Notes: generated by a model from the letters alone, not told the origin. A stretch of 64,000 nt of DNA from Carallia brachiata (GCA_021464245.1 JADCRB010000055.1:2138487-2202486), one strand, 5' to 3'; shown: positions 1 through 12,887, counted from the first letter of the stretch. A program made the numbers and translations.

Positions 1-479
1 CCATCTCTCTCTCTTTTTTTTCCTTTTTTCGGTTTGTCGATATCTGGTTTGAACTCAGATGGTAAGGAGGTTAAGAGCATATTGTTCGTGCAAGTCAATT
101 CATTTTTTAATCCAAAAAAAAATTGATTACTCCACCACCGGATTCTGCCGGTTCCATTGTGGTTATATAAAGAATTGAATGCCAAAAAATCTGTAGAAGT
201 TAAGAACTTTAAGACATTGGGCTTCGAATGATATTTACGCAATAGAATGTATCAATAAATATAACATCTTCGGGTGCTTAGCGGTCTGTCACAATGAATC
301 CAGCACTACAGACATCTTCGACTCCCAGAGGCTTCAAACTTTGTTACAATAGAAGGGAAAGCATATTGGCTTTCAAAAGAAGCGGCGAATAAATACATGT
401 ATTCCTTTTCCCTATAAACGTTGCAGAATTGGGATTTTAGCATCTTAATATTCTCTCTCGGTACATGGGAAGTACATGG

Positions 480-480
<1 letters not shown>

Positions 481-511
<31 letters not shown>
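481..511. repeat. (ATT)n microsatellite
   Basis: About ten tandem copies of TAT/ATT. Simple sequence repeat with no gene context. Confidence 0.9.
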
Positions 512-1373
512 GTGGTCATTGTAATTATTAAATTATTATAATAAATATGCGTATGCATTACATGTTCATTTTGGTACCATTTCACATTAGAGAAAAACCC
601 AATTCTCTTATTAAAATCTTCATAGGATGTAAGAGGCCTCATTCTTTAAATGGGGCCATCCAAAGTTTCCAATTATGGAGACTGGATAATTCCATGGACC
701 CAGAGCCTTTTGGACATGGCAACAGTGAATGGTCGTTCCCTGAGTGGGTATATGTAAAAGTAAAAAATGTGATTTCCGTGGATAAAAAAAAAAAAAGAAG
801 TGTGATTTCCATTCTACCAGTCATTTCTAACCTTTTTTTTTTCTTTTTTTTCCATGGAAAAGTACCTGGTTTTCTCCCCCAAAAAAAAAAAAAAATCTTC
901 CAAAGGAGTTTGGACTGAGCCACACAAAGCTTCCTTTTTTCAAAGTGAAAAAGTGTATATCCCAACGTCTGACTTAATACCCAGTTATACATGAATAAGA
1001 TAAAAAAAATTTTGACATTTTTTTTAAATTAAAATTTGAAAGTAATACTAAATATGTTTAGAGCAATGTTAAATATATTTAAATTTAAATTTTTTTAAAA
1101 AAGAAAAATATATGACCACCTAATAAATTCTTTTTTCAAAACAAAAAAAAAAGGGGAAGAGGCTTGGGGGGGGGGGGGGTGATAAAATGCTTCTGCTTTG
1201 ATTCCACTTAAATTTCCTTTTATCCGTGATGGTTATGGTCTTTATTTGGCTCCTTTTTCAAAGCTTCGACCCGCTAAAGAGCCCTATAAGTCTGACTTTC
1301 CAAAGTGGCTAAATTGTTGTGGGCGCTCTTATTAATTTTATGTGCCTGGTTTAGTGAGTCTTTGTAAGACCAA

Positions 1374-1545
1374 GTTGGCTCAACAGTTAGTAAGTTGTTC
1401 TTAGGTGAATTGTATTTATTAATAAAAAAGTGTTCGAATCTCAAAAGTAATATTTATTGGAAGAAGATACGACCCTTAATTAAAAATTAATCTCTGAAGT
1501 GAATAATCATTAGACTACAATTTTATTAGACTAAGAAAGTCTTTT
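1374..1545 (+). repeat. Possible SINE fragment (tRNA-like head)
   Basis: The segment starts with a box A-like stretch (TTGGCTCAACAGTTAG), followed about 60 bases later by a box B-like stretch (GTGTTCGAATCTC), the order of the internal RNA polymerase III promoter in tRNA-derived plant SINEs. It ends in a T-rich run near 1542. No clean target-site duplication was found, so an old or truncated copy is likely. Inference from motif spacing only. Confidence 0.35.
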
Positions 1546-3414
1546 TTTTGTGCCAATAATTTAACTGTTTAATGACACTAAAAACTTGAATTTGGAAACG
1601 AAAAACATAGCGAAGCCAAACCTTCAAGATAAAACAAGATCCTTTTGAGAGGATGAAAAAGTCCCATTGGTAGACAATTTGTTTAGTAGGACATGCATTG
1701 GTACTTTTCTTCATTGCGAAGCTGTTGCTTTTTATTCTTTTCCCACAGCAGATCCTAGAAGGCCCCTTCAAAAAAGTTGGCGAATTGGGCACACAATTGC
1801 TGCTCGTTGATTGAGGCAACGGCAACAAAAGTCACCCCTTTGCTGATCTTTGAGCATGGAATCCTTGCGAGTGTTTTGTTTTATAGTGACAAAGATTGGC
1901 ATCCTTTGCTCTTTGTAAGTCGACTTTCTTTCATCTTTTTAGCCCAAAAAAATAAAAAAGTATAATAGGGATATTAGTTATTGTTTTTTATGGATACAAT
2001 TAAAAATTATATTTTAATGTCTTAATTTAACTTCTTTCATAAAGAAAATTTATTGTTCAAATAATAATAAAATATCTAACTACAACGATTTCTAAATTTA
2101 GAATTCAGCACTAGATTATAACTCACACCTAATAATTTTTAGCCAATTAAATGGATAAGAGGATAATTTGAGTCAAATACATAAAAATACAGTAACTAAT
2201 TACCAATCTCCCACGTTAAGTGGGTCCACTTTCTTTTTTTTTTTTTTTAAGGTCTACTTTCTTTCATTAGTCTTTTGTTTCGTCTACATCAATATAGTTA
2301 GCTTTTTTTTTTTTAAACAAGCAACATCGATCTACTTTGCTTAAGACTATGTATAAAAGAAAAGAAAAAAAGTTTGGTTAAGAATGCTAACAGGAAATAA
2401 CCCCATTGTGTAGGAAACATTTTTTGAAAAAAAAAAAAACAAGACGTTTTTTTCCTTTGGAATGTAGAGTTTTTGTGTTTTGAGAAATTTGAAAGGGAAG
2501 AAAAAAATAACAACCCGAATCTTATTCCCCCATTAGAAGGGGAAAAAAAAACAAGTGGCGTGCTAACTTTAATTTTCTCAAATTCCTACAAGAATGTGGA
2601 TTTTCTCCAAAAAAAAAAGAAAATGCAAAACCTTTCAATTGACGCGCCAAAGCATTATCAATTAGATTGCTGAAAAAAAAAAAAATTGTCAAAAGGATCA
2701 TCTGTTTTCTCTTTTGGTGAGTAACTCGCCTTTTATATTCAGCAAAGGTGATGCTTAATGCATAAGAAAGATTGTTTAATAATGATGATTTTATGAAAGG
2801 TTTCCACTAAAGCTGCTACCTTCCACTTGGCTTTAACTTACTTTATACATTGGTTTATTTCCTAATTAACATAAATTTAGCATTATAATACTGCTAATTA
2901 CACGGGATCATAAAATTAATGTCCCAAACTTTTTTTTTTTTGGTTGAGAAATAAAAATCATTATAAGCAGTAGCACAAAGAAAAAGATGAGTATTAATAA
3001 TGCCCAAATCTATTTCTATTAGCAATCAATAAATATGAACTTTTAAAAATTAATGTAAAACCCTATTTCTAATAATTACAAATTAGTAGGTAACTCATCT
3101 TGTTAAAAATTTACTCGCCCAATTTTTAGATCTTGTTTTTTTGGAATGATTTTATATCTGTTTTTACCTCATTTTTTTTTGTTTGAGACTACTGGTGTCT
3201 AGAACTTATTGGGGATTAGATTAATCTGAGTCGATTTGAGTGAATCCACGAGGAAGGCAAAATTCTTCTAGTACTCATTTACTTTATTTAAGAGATTTGA
3301 ATTTGAGAGTTTACTTAAAAAACAATCGAACTTCTTACCACTCACACTGTCAGACATTAATAAATTTTTTTGCTTCTCTAGTGAATTCCTAAAATCTAAA
3401 CCGATAAAAGAGGG

Positions 3415-3553
3415 TGGGCCGGCCATTTGGTTCATTGAACCTACTGGCCCAATTAAAAACATCCTGGTAATGGGCTAACTGGTTTGTGCCTATTTATCTT
3501 GACCGATCATTGACAGTGGAATAAGCCAACACGCAGACTTTTGCTTAGGGTTT
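3415..3553 (+). promoter_or_regulatory. TIM8 promoter: three site II motifs and a telo-box
   Basis: Three site II elements (TGGGCC/T or its complement) lie at 3415-3420, 3446-3451 and 3471-3476. A telo-box (TTAGGGTTT, complement of AAACCCTAA) lies at 3545-3553, about 70 bases before the start codon. Site II plus telo-box is the known promoter signature of many plant genes for mitochondrial and ribosomal proteins, which fits the downstream gene. Motifs are seen; function is inferred. Confidence 0.6.
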
Positions 3554-3623
3554 ATCTGTGGGGTTGAAGTTTACGGTGAAAACAGGGGTTTAGCGAGAAA
3601 AAAATAGGCAACCCTCAAAGGCA

Positions 3624-4383
3624 ATGGATCCTTCAGCTCTTAATTCGGCTGAATTGCAGCGATTCCTCGAGGTGGATGCAGTTTTTATTATTTCAATAAT
3701 TTTCGTTGGCTTTGTTTTTGTTTAACGTGGCTCAGATTTGAATTCATGCTGCTTCCCAGCCTATCTTGATTTAAGAATTTGATTGCTTCTGGGATGCTAT
3801 GTCCCATTTGCGATTCTTTGATTTTCTTAAGAAAAAGCTAGATATGAAAGAGTGTTTGTTTGTCCAATTTCGATTATTTTTATGATAAGTTCGGTTGGAT
3901 CGTTATTCTGGACAACTTTTTAGATGAATTGCTGCCTCCCCTATGCCTGCATTACTCTAAATTGGCGGGGCGAGGGAAGAGGTTGACGGAGATTTGCGGT
4001 AGATCCTTCAAAATTTGCTCTCATATGATTGGTTATATGTGCAATGAATGCTTATTGGCCATTGATTGCTGCATGATGAATTTGATGGGAAAAAATATGA
4101 GATGAATTATGGTTGTTGGGATATTGGCATACTAAAGCTTTCTTTTTTTTATTTTTTTTAATTTCACTTGTGAATGATTCCCTTGGGTGTGCAGCAAGAA
4201 AAGGAAAAGGCCATGCTCAATGAGATGGTGGCAAAGCTTACAAGCGTATGCTGGGATAAATGCATTACTAGCACGCCTGGGAGCAAGTTCAGCTCTAGTG
4301 AATCGGCTTGCCTCACCAACTGCGCACAACGGTATATGGACATGAGCCTTATGATCATGAAACGGTTTCAGTCCATGCATTGA
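3624..4383 (+). CDS. TIM8: Mitochondrial import inner membrane translocase subunit Tim8
   Basis: Small intermembrane-space chaperone that, in the family, carries hydrophobic precursors between the outer- and inner-membrane translocases together with Tim13. Two exons, 3624-3671 and 4195-4383, joined by a GT-AG intron, give 78 residues, the usual plant length. The twin CX3C signature is complete: CWDKC at residues 35-39 and CLTNC at 55-59, separated by 15 residues; these cysteines form two intramolecular disulfides. The protein starts MDPSALNS and ends FQSMH. There is no cleavable presequence, as expected for a substrate of the Mia40 oxidative import route. It lies convergent with the DHHC gene. 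The upstream site II and telo-box motifs suggest co-regulation with other mitochondrial genes. Identification is secure. Confidence 0.95.
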
Positions 4384-5880
4384 AGTTGAAGGAAAATTGG
4401 CTGCATTAATGATGGTACTGCTTGTTTCCATTCATCACCAATGCATTGTATCATTTCGTTATTGTTTTGAAAATTTATGCATTAGTTCGATTTTTATGTA
4501 CTTCAAGTTTCATCAAATTGATCATCAACTCTATCCGAGGCAGCGCAACTGATTTCAGTCTAGTTTCAGTCTAGCGTTTTTTGGACCTTTTTTGTCTTTT
4601 TATGTTCTTGAACCCATAATTGCGACTGGCTGCTGCACATTGTGATTTGTCATTGCCTTGAAGAAGTATTACGTTGAGCAATGTTGTTGTGCTGATCTAA
4701 GAAATTAGGAGGTGATATCTTGTTGAGTTGTTGATGTTTTTGTTATGCCGAAGAAACTTCTGAAAAACTGCTCAAGTTGATGATTACCTGTTTGATATAT
4801 ACTCTTCTCTTTTCTTGTAAAAAGTCAATTTAATCCCGGTTTCCATCAAGTATCATATTTCAAATTCAGACCTCTTTGTTAAGAGAAAGACTTAGATCCC
4901 TAAGCTGGTCTTTGCCTGGATACCTTCAATTCGTTTGCCCTTTTCCTTCCATAGCCCTTCTGCCAATCCTGCCATTGTAGGCATGAAGAACTCCAGGTGA
5001 CAGGCCTTCTTGACTGTCATTTCCAGGTTTTTAGCTGCTGTTATTGTTAGAATTGAATCACTGGGCTCTACAACCCATTGCCTAAGGCCACATTTCTTTT
5101 CTTCTTTTGTCCTAGTGTTTTAGCCTTTGTTTAGACGAAATGGGTGCCAAATCTGTTGCCCAGTTGAGAAAAAGTTTACAGAGAGTTTTCCGCTGTGGAT
5201 ATTTTTGTTTTTTCTGGCCTTGGAGACCTGTTTCTCTCAAGACATTGCGGCGTATTACTTCGGCAAATTGGTTATCCATGTAGTAAAATGCTAATAAGCT
5301 ACTATTTGCTTCTCGATGTGGCTGAGTCTAAACAAGGGGCTCAAGAATCATCTTTCATGAATGTCCATAATTCGGAATCGGTTACTGATAGACTTAAGCA
5401 AACAGAATAAACAAAAAAGAGCAGAGAATTACAATCAGACATTAATTAACGTATTAGCCATCAGCCACCACGACAGGGATCAAGACACTTAAAAACCACT
5501 TATCAGGGTCAATTGGAAACAAAAACTGGAAGCCTGGCCGCGACAACTACCTGCCAGCCGGCGAGCCTGCCTACCTAACTTTACATGTTGGAAGTTTTTA
5601 AGCACGTTCTCTCCCTTATAATGCACACAACACGCCAATAAAAGGAATATATCAATGGCGCAAACTGTATCGGAAGAACTACCACATCCCAAATACAGAT
5701 ACCAAGGCAAGATAATATACACAAATACAAGGAATATGATGATGAAAGTTCTCCAGTGCCAGAGAGATTCTGTAATTTCAGCCTTCGTAACCCAAACATT
5801 TCGCTTGTACTTTTCTTGCTCGTCTTCCTCCGCCCCCTTCGTCTTCTGGGTCTTGTTTTCAATACGGCTTTGGTAATTGC
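4384..5880. other. Intergenic region between convergent TIM8 and DHHC genes
   Basis: Holds the expected 3' untranslated parts of TIM8 (+) and of the DHHC gene (-). The open frames here match no family I recognise, and no repeat structure stands out. Confidence 0.6.
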
Positions 5881-8800
5881 TTAATTTTCATTTGACATCT
5901 TTGTGCTCGCCTCCGACCGTTGGCTTACTGATGCCAAGTCAACACCACTGCCACCAGCCAATTGCTTTGCTTCCTCAACTCCAGCTGCTAAAGCATGAAC
6001 CTCGGGTGGCATTTCCCAGCTTCCACTTTTCCTTCCCAAACTAGAACGCCTGGAATGTAGGACACTACGGCTTTCCATACCCTCAGGGGGAAGGACCCTG
6101 CTTAAATCAGGGGAAACATCAGTGAACTCACCATCCTCACCCAGATTGTGATCATTTCTGACTGATATTATGCCATTGTCGACATCTTCTGCGGACTCAT
6201 CCCATATTGGCTTCATCCCCATCTCTATATCCCTGGCAGATTTTCCAAGTTTTGAATTGATAAAACTACTGCCCGCTGTTCTGCTTGGAACTTGAGGCTC
6301 CTTAGGAACTTTTGCCCTGAAATTGTTCTTAGATGGAGGAATGCTAGAGAAAAAGGTATCCCTGAAGTTTTTAATGTATCCTCTGTCAAATGGGTTTGGC
6401 AGTCCATCATAACGGTATCTAAAATTTTCGTAGGTAGACTGCAGAAACACAAATAAGGAAAATGAAAACCATAAGCATACATGAAACTGATTGAAATTAC
6501 CTCCCATATCAATAGAGAACAAATTATTCTCCTAAGCGGAAACCTTACTACATATGCAGCACATGGCAATTGATGAGCTTGACTGAAAGAGTATAAAATT
6601 GTAGACATCAACCTCCCATGAATGTTTACCTGGTTTTTACTGATAAGATACAAATGGAACATGCTAAGGCCACCAACAAACCAAACCGAAATGAATGTGT
6701 AAGCCACTAATGCAATAGAGGCGGGAGTCTTGATCATTGCCTTCCAAATCGATATCCCCTCACCATTCATGATCCTCTTGATGTAGACCCAGCAAAATGC
6801 ATGTACATATAGGCAAAGGAGAGTTGCAGTGAAGACAAACATGAAGAAGAACCGATAATTCCGCTGCAATCAAAATATTTAAAGAAAAAAACACACATGT
6901 TAGGTGCCACCACATAGAGAACTAACTACTGAATGATTTGCAACCTTGCTGAATTGATGCTAGCTGGACGCTGAACTCAACGCCGTCTTTTTTACTGTAA
7001 GTAATCATCTAGCACCATTTTCACTGGCATTCACAAACACAGATGCATAAATGATAGGCTAAATTAATGAATGTAGATTTGTGGAATATCAGAACATTGG
7101 ACTCCAATTTTCAATATCTTGGCAAGCATGTAACAGGGTTTCCATCAGTCTGACAGGTTTCATAACTTATATCTTCAGGCACTTGCTTCCATCATACTGA
7201 CTCTTGCACGTAGATTTCATCATTTTGACAATCTACATAAAAATGGGTTAATTCCCTTCATTTTTAGGTTACATATTGCACATGAATAATCCATCTCTGT
7301 GACCATATCCACATTACTTTGCCAAAATATAGAACAGGAATCAAGTAATTATTGTTTTTTCCTAGTGCCAACATTCTGATCATCCATTATTGGTCAGCAG
7401 ATGATTGCTTGGTGTCTTTCCACCGTTCAGAAATAAAGCCATGTACATAGTTCAGCACTAATTATTGTTTTTTTCCTTCTTTTTACATGGGGATTTCATA
7501 TCAAATGGTTAATCTAGTGAAACTTGAGATGCAGTCAGCTAAAATTTTGATGGAAAAGAACAATTAGTTTCCTTGGAAGAATGATTATTACCAGTCCTAT
7601 GCACTGACCAACCCAAGGACAATGGTGGTCAAACCTTTCCACACAGTTGTTGCATATTGAACAGTGAGAACAGCGTAGAGGCCTATAAAGCATGCAGGTA
7701 TCACAGTACTTGGTCTTCATCACTATTCCATTGACCACAACATCCTTTGTACGTGGCCAATGGAAAGGTGAGGTTTGTCCTGGAATTACATTGTGCACTT
7801 CATAACCTTCTGGCTCAGGGGGCTGAGTATTCCGAGGTACTATACCAGGATCTCTTCCTGAGGTTAGTAGAAGGAAGAACAAATCCTGGAAAAGCAAACA
7901 TATCCATTAGTTACTCAGATCAAGAGTCATTAACAGAGGAAAACCACAAAAATAATACAAATTGAATATAATTCCCTCCTCACATGCCTGCAGAAACATG
8001 CAAAGACAGGTCCCGACAAGATCTTCACAGCATGTTAGGATAATAAAACAAAGTGTCACGCATAATCATGCACCCTAATTGAGCTCGCTAAGATTATATT
8101 ACTAGCTTGCAACCATATCGTCGGAAAACCTTTGAATCTTGCAAAATCCATGTCATTCAAGGCCAAAATATATGGAAATGGGCAGCATGATATACAAGAT
8201 CAATTAACAAACTCTATGGCAAGCCATATCTACGGTAGCAACTAATCGAACCCAATAACATTGTGAATTTGTAGACAGCCCCATCTACAGTAGCATATTA
8301 GAACTTTTGCAATAAGATACCTCTGTTAAATTAAAAAAAAAAAAAAGAGCAAAAGTAAGCGAGAAAAGGAAGTCCCGTGCCAAAAGAATCAAGCATACTA
8401 GTCATTGAGAAGCCTAATAAACAGTGATGTCTGAATAACAAGAACACTTGTTGGCTCTTTCTGCATCTACAGGTGTCAAATTAAACAACAGAGAGCAGTG
8501 GTATAATTGTTGAATATACCAGTCTCATTTCAAAGATTTTGCATAAGACACTGGTGTACAAGAGCATTAAAAACCGTCAGCTAATATGCTTGCTTGTTAA
8601 TGGAAAAAGGTATGAAAGAGATAAAGGAAGAGAAGAGGAAGAATCCATAACAGTAGAAGATAATATTCAGGCTATTCTGAAGCACATAAATGTTTAAATA
8701 ACAAGCGCAACACTAATTTGGCTTTTCCCCCACCTATAGGCAAAGACAGGACACCAAGCATACTACAATAGGGAGAAAGACCCTTAGAACAATCATTAAA

Positions 8801-9803
8801 CGTAACACACGAGCAGCAGGGCAGATTTTTTCAGAACTGGAGCTAAAGGAATGAAAAAATGACATTCAAAGATGTGAAATAATCTACGAGGAAAATCACT
8901 TACTAAAGATGTCAGGAAAACGATGATGACTAGTATTGATATACCCAGGTGATGAGGAAAATCGTCCATTAGCTTTCTCGCAACAAAGACACAGAAAACT
9001 ATGGCAGGGGCAACAATAAGAAATACAGTCAGAAAAAGAGATCTTGCATCCGGTCCAAATATAAGCCTCCCCTGGAGTAAGAATATCTGCAAACATACGA
9101 CATAAAGGAATTATTGGCATAGTCACATAAGAAAGATAATGGAAACATTGATGTGCTCGTCTTAAAAAGATGCCCGCAGTTTCTGTGCCATAGAATACGC
9201 CTCTTTGAACTACTAATCACAAAAGTTAAACATCAAGCATTACATTACGATTTGATTTTTCCTTATTCCAGCATAATTTTGCTTGTAATGTTTCCTAAGC
9301 AATAAGCTATCTGCAGACTACGTAAATGCCTTGAGAAGGTGTTTCCACCCAAACCAAGGTTTGTGAAGTAAAAACTGTTTCAAGTTTCAACATTCAGCTA
9401 CGATAGCAAATGACTCGTAGTGCAGTTACAACAAGAATCCCAACTTTTACAACTCCAGTCTTCAACAAGTTAATCGTATCCGGACAAAAAAAAAAAACCC
9501 AAACTTTTGATAATTCAATACCCAATCTTGAAAATTTAGATGATACCCAAGTACCAGCTACCCTTTAATTACATAAATGCAAGGTAAAAATCCCTGAAAA
9601 TTGCAAATCTTTTATCTTCAAATGGAGCTGCGCAACAGATTAACTGAAAGACAATTAATTTAGAGCGAGCTGCTTACGTTGCTTCCTTTCCAGGCTTGGT
9701 AAATCCTAGGTCGATCCGTCCCATCGTCGTCGGCGGCGGCGGTGGCGGCGGCAATTGCTCCGGCAGCCGAATCTGGAGGCGGAGGTGGTTGGACCACATA
9801 CAT
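5881..9803 (-). CDS. DHHC-type protein S-acyltransferase (PAT01-PAT04-like)
   Basis: Integral membrane enzyme that attaches palmitate to cysteines of target proteins through an acyl-enzyme intermediate. Exons on the minus strand: 9678-9803, 8904-9086, 7592-7885, 6630-6863, 5881-6438; all joins are GT-AG and in frame, giving 464 residues. The N-terminus starts MYVVQPP and contains YQAWKGSN, as in Arabidopsis PAT04 (At3g56930, from memory). Two membrane segments precede [12 protein letters not shown]. The cysteine-rich domain (about residues 163-197) ends in DHHC at 189-192, with Cys192 catalytic. Two more membrane segments follow, then STYE at 280-283, where the family normally has TTxE. CRD position YRPLRC differs from the usual YRPPRC. 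The C-terminal tail of about 180 residues is hydrophilic and variable. Family assignment is firm; the exact paralogue is not. Confidence 0.92.
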
Positions 9804-10660
9804 CTCTCCCTGACTCAATTCCCCTCCCCCCCCCCCCGGCTCTCTCTAGCTCTCTTTCTGAACCAAAAATTCAACGGCCAATTTTAATAATTCCAAAAAC
9901 TGCAGTCCCTTCCCTTTGTTGAGAAACCCAAAAAAATAATTAAAAAAAATTAAAAAAAACCAAAAAAGAAATGTAAACAGGCCAAAAAGGCTGCCGAGAA
10001 AAAGAGCAAGTAAACGCGTCTGTTCTTTAGTAATCCAGAAAAATTAAAAACAAAAACCTACAATTTGTTTTCCCTCTTAATTCTTTTGACTGGGCATGTT
10101 TTTTCTCTCTTCAATTCAATAAAAACAATTTAAAAATAAAAAAAATAAAAAAAAAAACCAATTTGGGTTGGGCGGTGGGCAGGGAGGCTAAGTGGTGGTG
10201 GGGCCCGGCTCACAAAGTGACGCATGAATTGTGTGTATTTTTAAGGGAGGAGTTGACAGATTCAGGCCAACCACCACAGCGGCTATGGCTGTTGAAGGTC
10301 ACCGTCGCGGCTGGTCAACTAAAGTCTAATCTGACAGATAATTTCGCATGCGCAAGTGCCTGTAGATGCTTAACTAAATCTATATCCTCTTGGGAAGTTC
10401 TGCTGTACATTACGTGAGTGAGAGAAAAAATTCTCATATTTAGAAATTTTTATTTATTTTTTAAAAAATATTTTTTTATATTTTATTTGAAATCAAATTC
10501 TTTAAACCCCGTTGATTGTTGATTAAATTTTCTATCTTCTGTTTATTTTTTATAAAAAAGATAGAAAATATAATTGATATTGATTTTATTTTTTATTTTT
10601 TGTTGAAAAGTTAAAAATATTTTTTTAAAAAAATAAATTAAAAAAATAATACAAAATAAC
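9804..10660. other. Upstream region of the DHHC gene
   Basis: Contains the probable 5' untranslated region and promoter of the minus-strand DHHC gene. The 5' untranslated region is rich in CT/AG with an 11-12 base C run near 9827-9838. From 9920 on it is A-rich. No other gene seen. Confidence 0.5.
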
Positions 10661-10664
10661 TTTC

Positions 10665-11595
10665 TCATTTTATTTTTCACTTTCTTTTTTATATTTTCTC
10701 TCATAACATTTTCTCTTTCTATCCACCATTTTTATCATATATCTCTTTACTCATTCTCTCTTTATCCCTCTATATATTTTCTCTCTCTACTATTTCTCTC
10801 TCTACCCTCTCTCTCCTTTTTTCTATCTTTACCATTCTCTCTTTGTTCTTTCTATCTCCTTTTTCTCTCTATACTATTCTCTCTAGTCTCTACTCATTCT
10901 TTCCTATCTTTTTTTTTTTTCTCTATCATTCTCTCTATTCATCCTCCCTCTACCTACTCTTTCTCTCTCTTTTTTCTCCCTCAATCATTCTTTCTATTAA
11001 TTCTCTCTCTACCCTCTCTCTCTCCTATTTCTCTCTCTATTCAGTGTCTCTCATTTTTCTCGCTCTACCATTTTTTCTACTCGTTCTCTCTGTACCCCCT
11101 CTCTCTTTCTCTTTTTTCTCTCTACCATTCTCTGTCTATCCACACTCTCTCTCATTTTTCTCGCTCTACCATTCTCTCTCTACCCTCTCTCTCTCTCTCC
11201 TTTTTATCTCTCAACTATTTTCTCTATTCATTCTCTCTACCAGACTCTCTCTCTCCTTTTCTCTCTCTACTATTTTCTCTACTCATTCTCTCTCTACCAG
11301 ACTCTCTCTCCTTTTCTTGCTTCTCTAATCTCTCTACTCAATACTCATTCTCTCTGTACCCTCTCTCTCTCATTTTTCTCTCTCTATTATTCTGTTTGCT
11401 CATCTTTCGATGCCCTTTCGCTCTCTTTTCTCTCTCTGCCTTTCTCTTTGCTCATTCTCTTTCTAATCTCTTTCTCTCTCTACCACTGTCTCTATTCATT
11501 CTCTCTATCCTCTCTCTCTCCCATTTTTCTCTCTCTATTCATATTCTATTTACCAATTCTCTCACTATCCTTTTTCTTATTAATTTTCTTTAATA
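10665..11595. repeat. Polypyrimidine tract, about 0.9 kb
   Basis: The + strand is almost purely C and T, with irregular repeats built from CTCTCTCTAC, CATTCTCTCT and TTTTTCTCTCTC units, roughly 50-60 bases apart. Because TAA, TAG and TGA need purines, long open frames (for example 10843-11328) arise here by composition alone and are not genes. Such tracts can form triplex (H-DNA) in principle. The unit pattern suggests growth by slippage and unequal exchange. Confidence 0.9.
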
Positions 11596-12797
11596 AATTA
11601 GAGATATGCAAATAATCTTCACAATGCCTGAGTTTAGAAATTAATTATGTGACTATTATTGTCTTTGAAGGGATTAAATGAGATATTAAAATAAAAATTA
11701 TTTTAATTTCAATTTATAAATTTGATGTAAAATATTCACGATAATTTTTTTTATTTTTAATAATTAAACTATTACTGTCTTTTGGTACTTCGGAAGAGTC
11801 ATAACTGAATAATAATAAAAAAAGGTTAATACGATATGGCCCACCGGCCGGTGTGAGAGGGACTTATAAACTTACAATCACCGTATAAAAAAAAAAGTTG
11901 GTCACATAATGTAACGCGGTTGATATATAATAATTTAAACATTAAATCTTAAAAATATTATTTAATTATTAAATATAATTAAATTAATTATATATTTTTT
12001 ATTTATTTTATTAAAAATATTTACGTAGTATTTAATTTATATTCTACTTGATGTATGTCAGTGATATTGATCTCTGCTCTCTCCGACAAGACAAACCAAT
12101 TTGAGTGGGTGGATATTGTTTAATTATCGGAAGTAAGTACAGAATTTGGGAAGTTACGATTCCTTTTTTTTTTTTTTGTTTTTTGTCTCTCTCTCCTCTC
12201 CCCACAATTTTTTTCCTCTTTAATTTCATTTTTTAATTGCAGGGATTCGCTGAATTGGCATATTCTAAATGAGTGTTTCATAGTTCAAACAACTGCATAC
12301 ATTTCTCCGTATTTTAATTCGTTTACTTGCATTGTTGTACGTTGAATTGCTCCAAATGGGGTTTGAATCCTTTGTTTCCACTATTGCATGTCCACATGGT
12401 GGGTGGTGATCAAATACCATATTCTTTTTTTTTCTGGTCCTAAGTTAGGCTAAATACCATATTCTGTTATGGAAATTGTTCCCCCAAGAGCATAGCTGGC
12501 TCGTTTATGGATTAGATTACGACTTTGCACTTTGGTTACGAGAAAGACTGGACCGAGCCAAGATATATATAAATAATAAATTGGCTATGGGGGCAAAATT
12601 GTTTCATGTAAAACAAAAGAGGAAAAAAAAATCCGATAACAATCGTTTGTTGGGCCACGAATTTTTTATTTTTATTTTTTGATAGAAGTTGGACCATGGA
12701 AATTGGCCGAACGTGCTGTTGTCCATATGGCCAGCGCAAAAGAAAAGCACGAGAATCTGGGTAAGATCAAGTGCAAGGCGTTAATGTTTAATGTTAC
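11596..12797. other. Intergenic region, AT-rich
   Basis: No gene supported. A perfect 12-bp GC-rich palindrome (CACCGGCCGGTG) sits at 11842-11853 in otherwise AT-rich DNA. Confidence 0.5.
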
Positions 12798-12804
12798 AAA
12801 AAAA
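12798..12804 (-). terminator. RNA polymerase III terminator of tRNA-Gln
   Basis: A run of seven T on the minus strand, 11 bases after the end of the tRNA, is a standard polymerase III stop signal. Confidence 0.75.
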
Positions 12805-12815
12805 GAAATAAGTTC

Positions 12816-12887
12816 AGGTCCTACCGGGAGTCGAACCCAGGTCGCTGGATTCAAAGTCCAGAGTGCTAACCACTACACCATAGAACC
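12816..12887 (-). tRNA. tRNA-Gln (anticodon UUG)
   Basis: The minus strand folds into a complete 72-base cloverleaf without an intron. The 7-bp acceptor stem (GGTTCTA with TAGGACC, one G-U pair) is followed by an A box (TGTAGTGGTTAGC), a 5-bp anticodon stem CTGGA/TCCAG around loop CTTTGAA with anticodon TTG, and a B box (GGGTTCGACTCCC). The discriminator base is U, as usual for eukaryotic tRNA-Gln. CCA is not encoded, as expected for a nuclear gene. A T7 terminator follows. It looks functional. Confidence 0.96.

Larger units (their letters stand above)
1..3400. other. Intergenic region, AT-rich
   Basis: No supported gene. The stretch is AT-rich with many A and T runs, an ATT microsatellite near 481-511 and a 14-G run at 1166-1179. 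Short open frames on both strands have no recognisable family and are mostly homopolymer translation. A SINE-like fragment (listed separately) lies near 1374-1545. Confidence 0.6.

Noticed and set aside
6225..6869. 214-codon open frame read through the DHHC gene
   Set aside because: Only its first part (6630-6863) is exon; the rest reads intron 4 and then exon 5 in the wrong frame.
10843..11328. 161-codon open frame rich in Ser, Leu and Phe
   Set aside because: It is the translation of the polypyrimidine tract, where stop codons are rare by composition.
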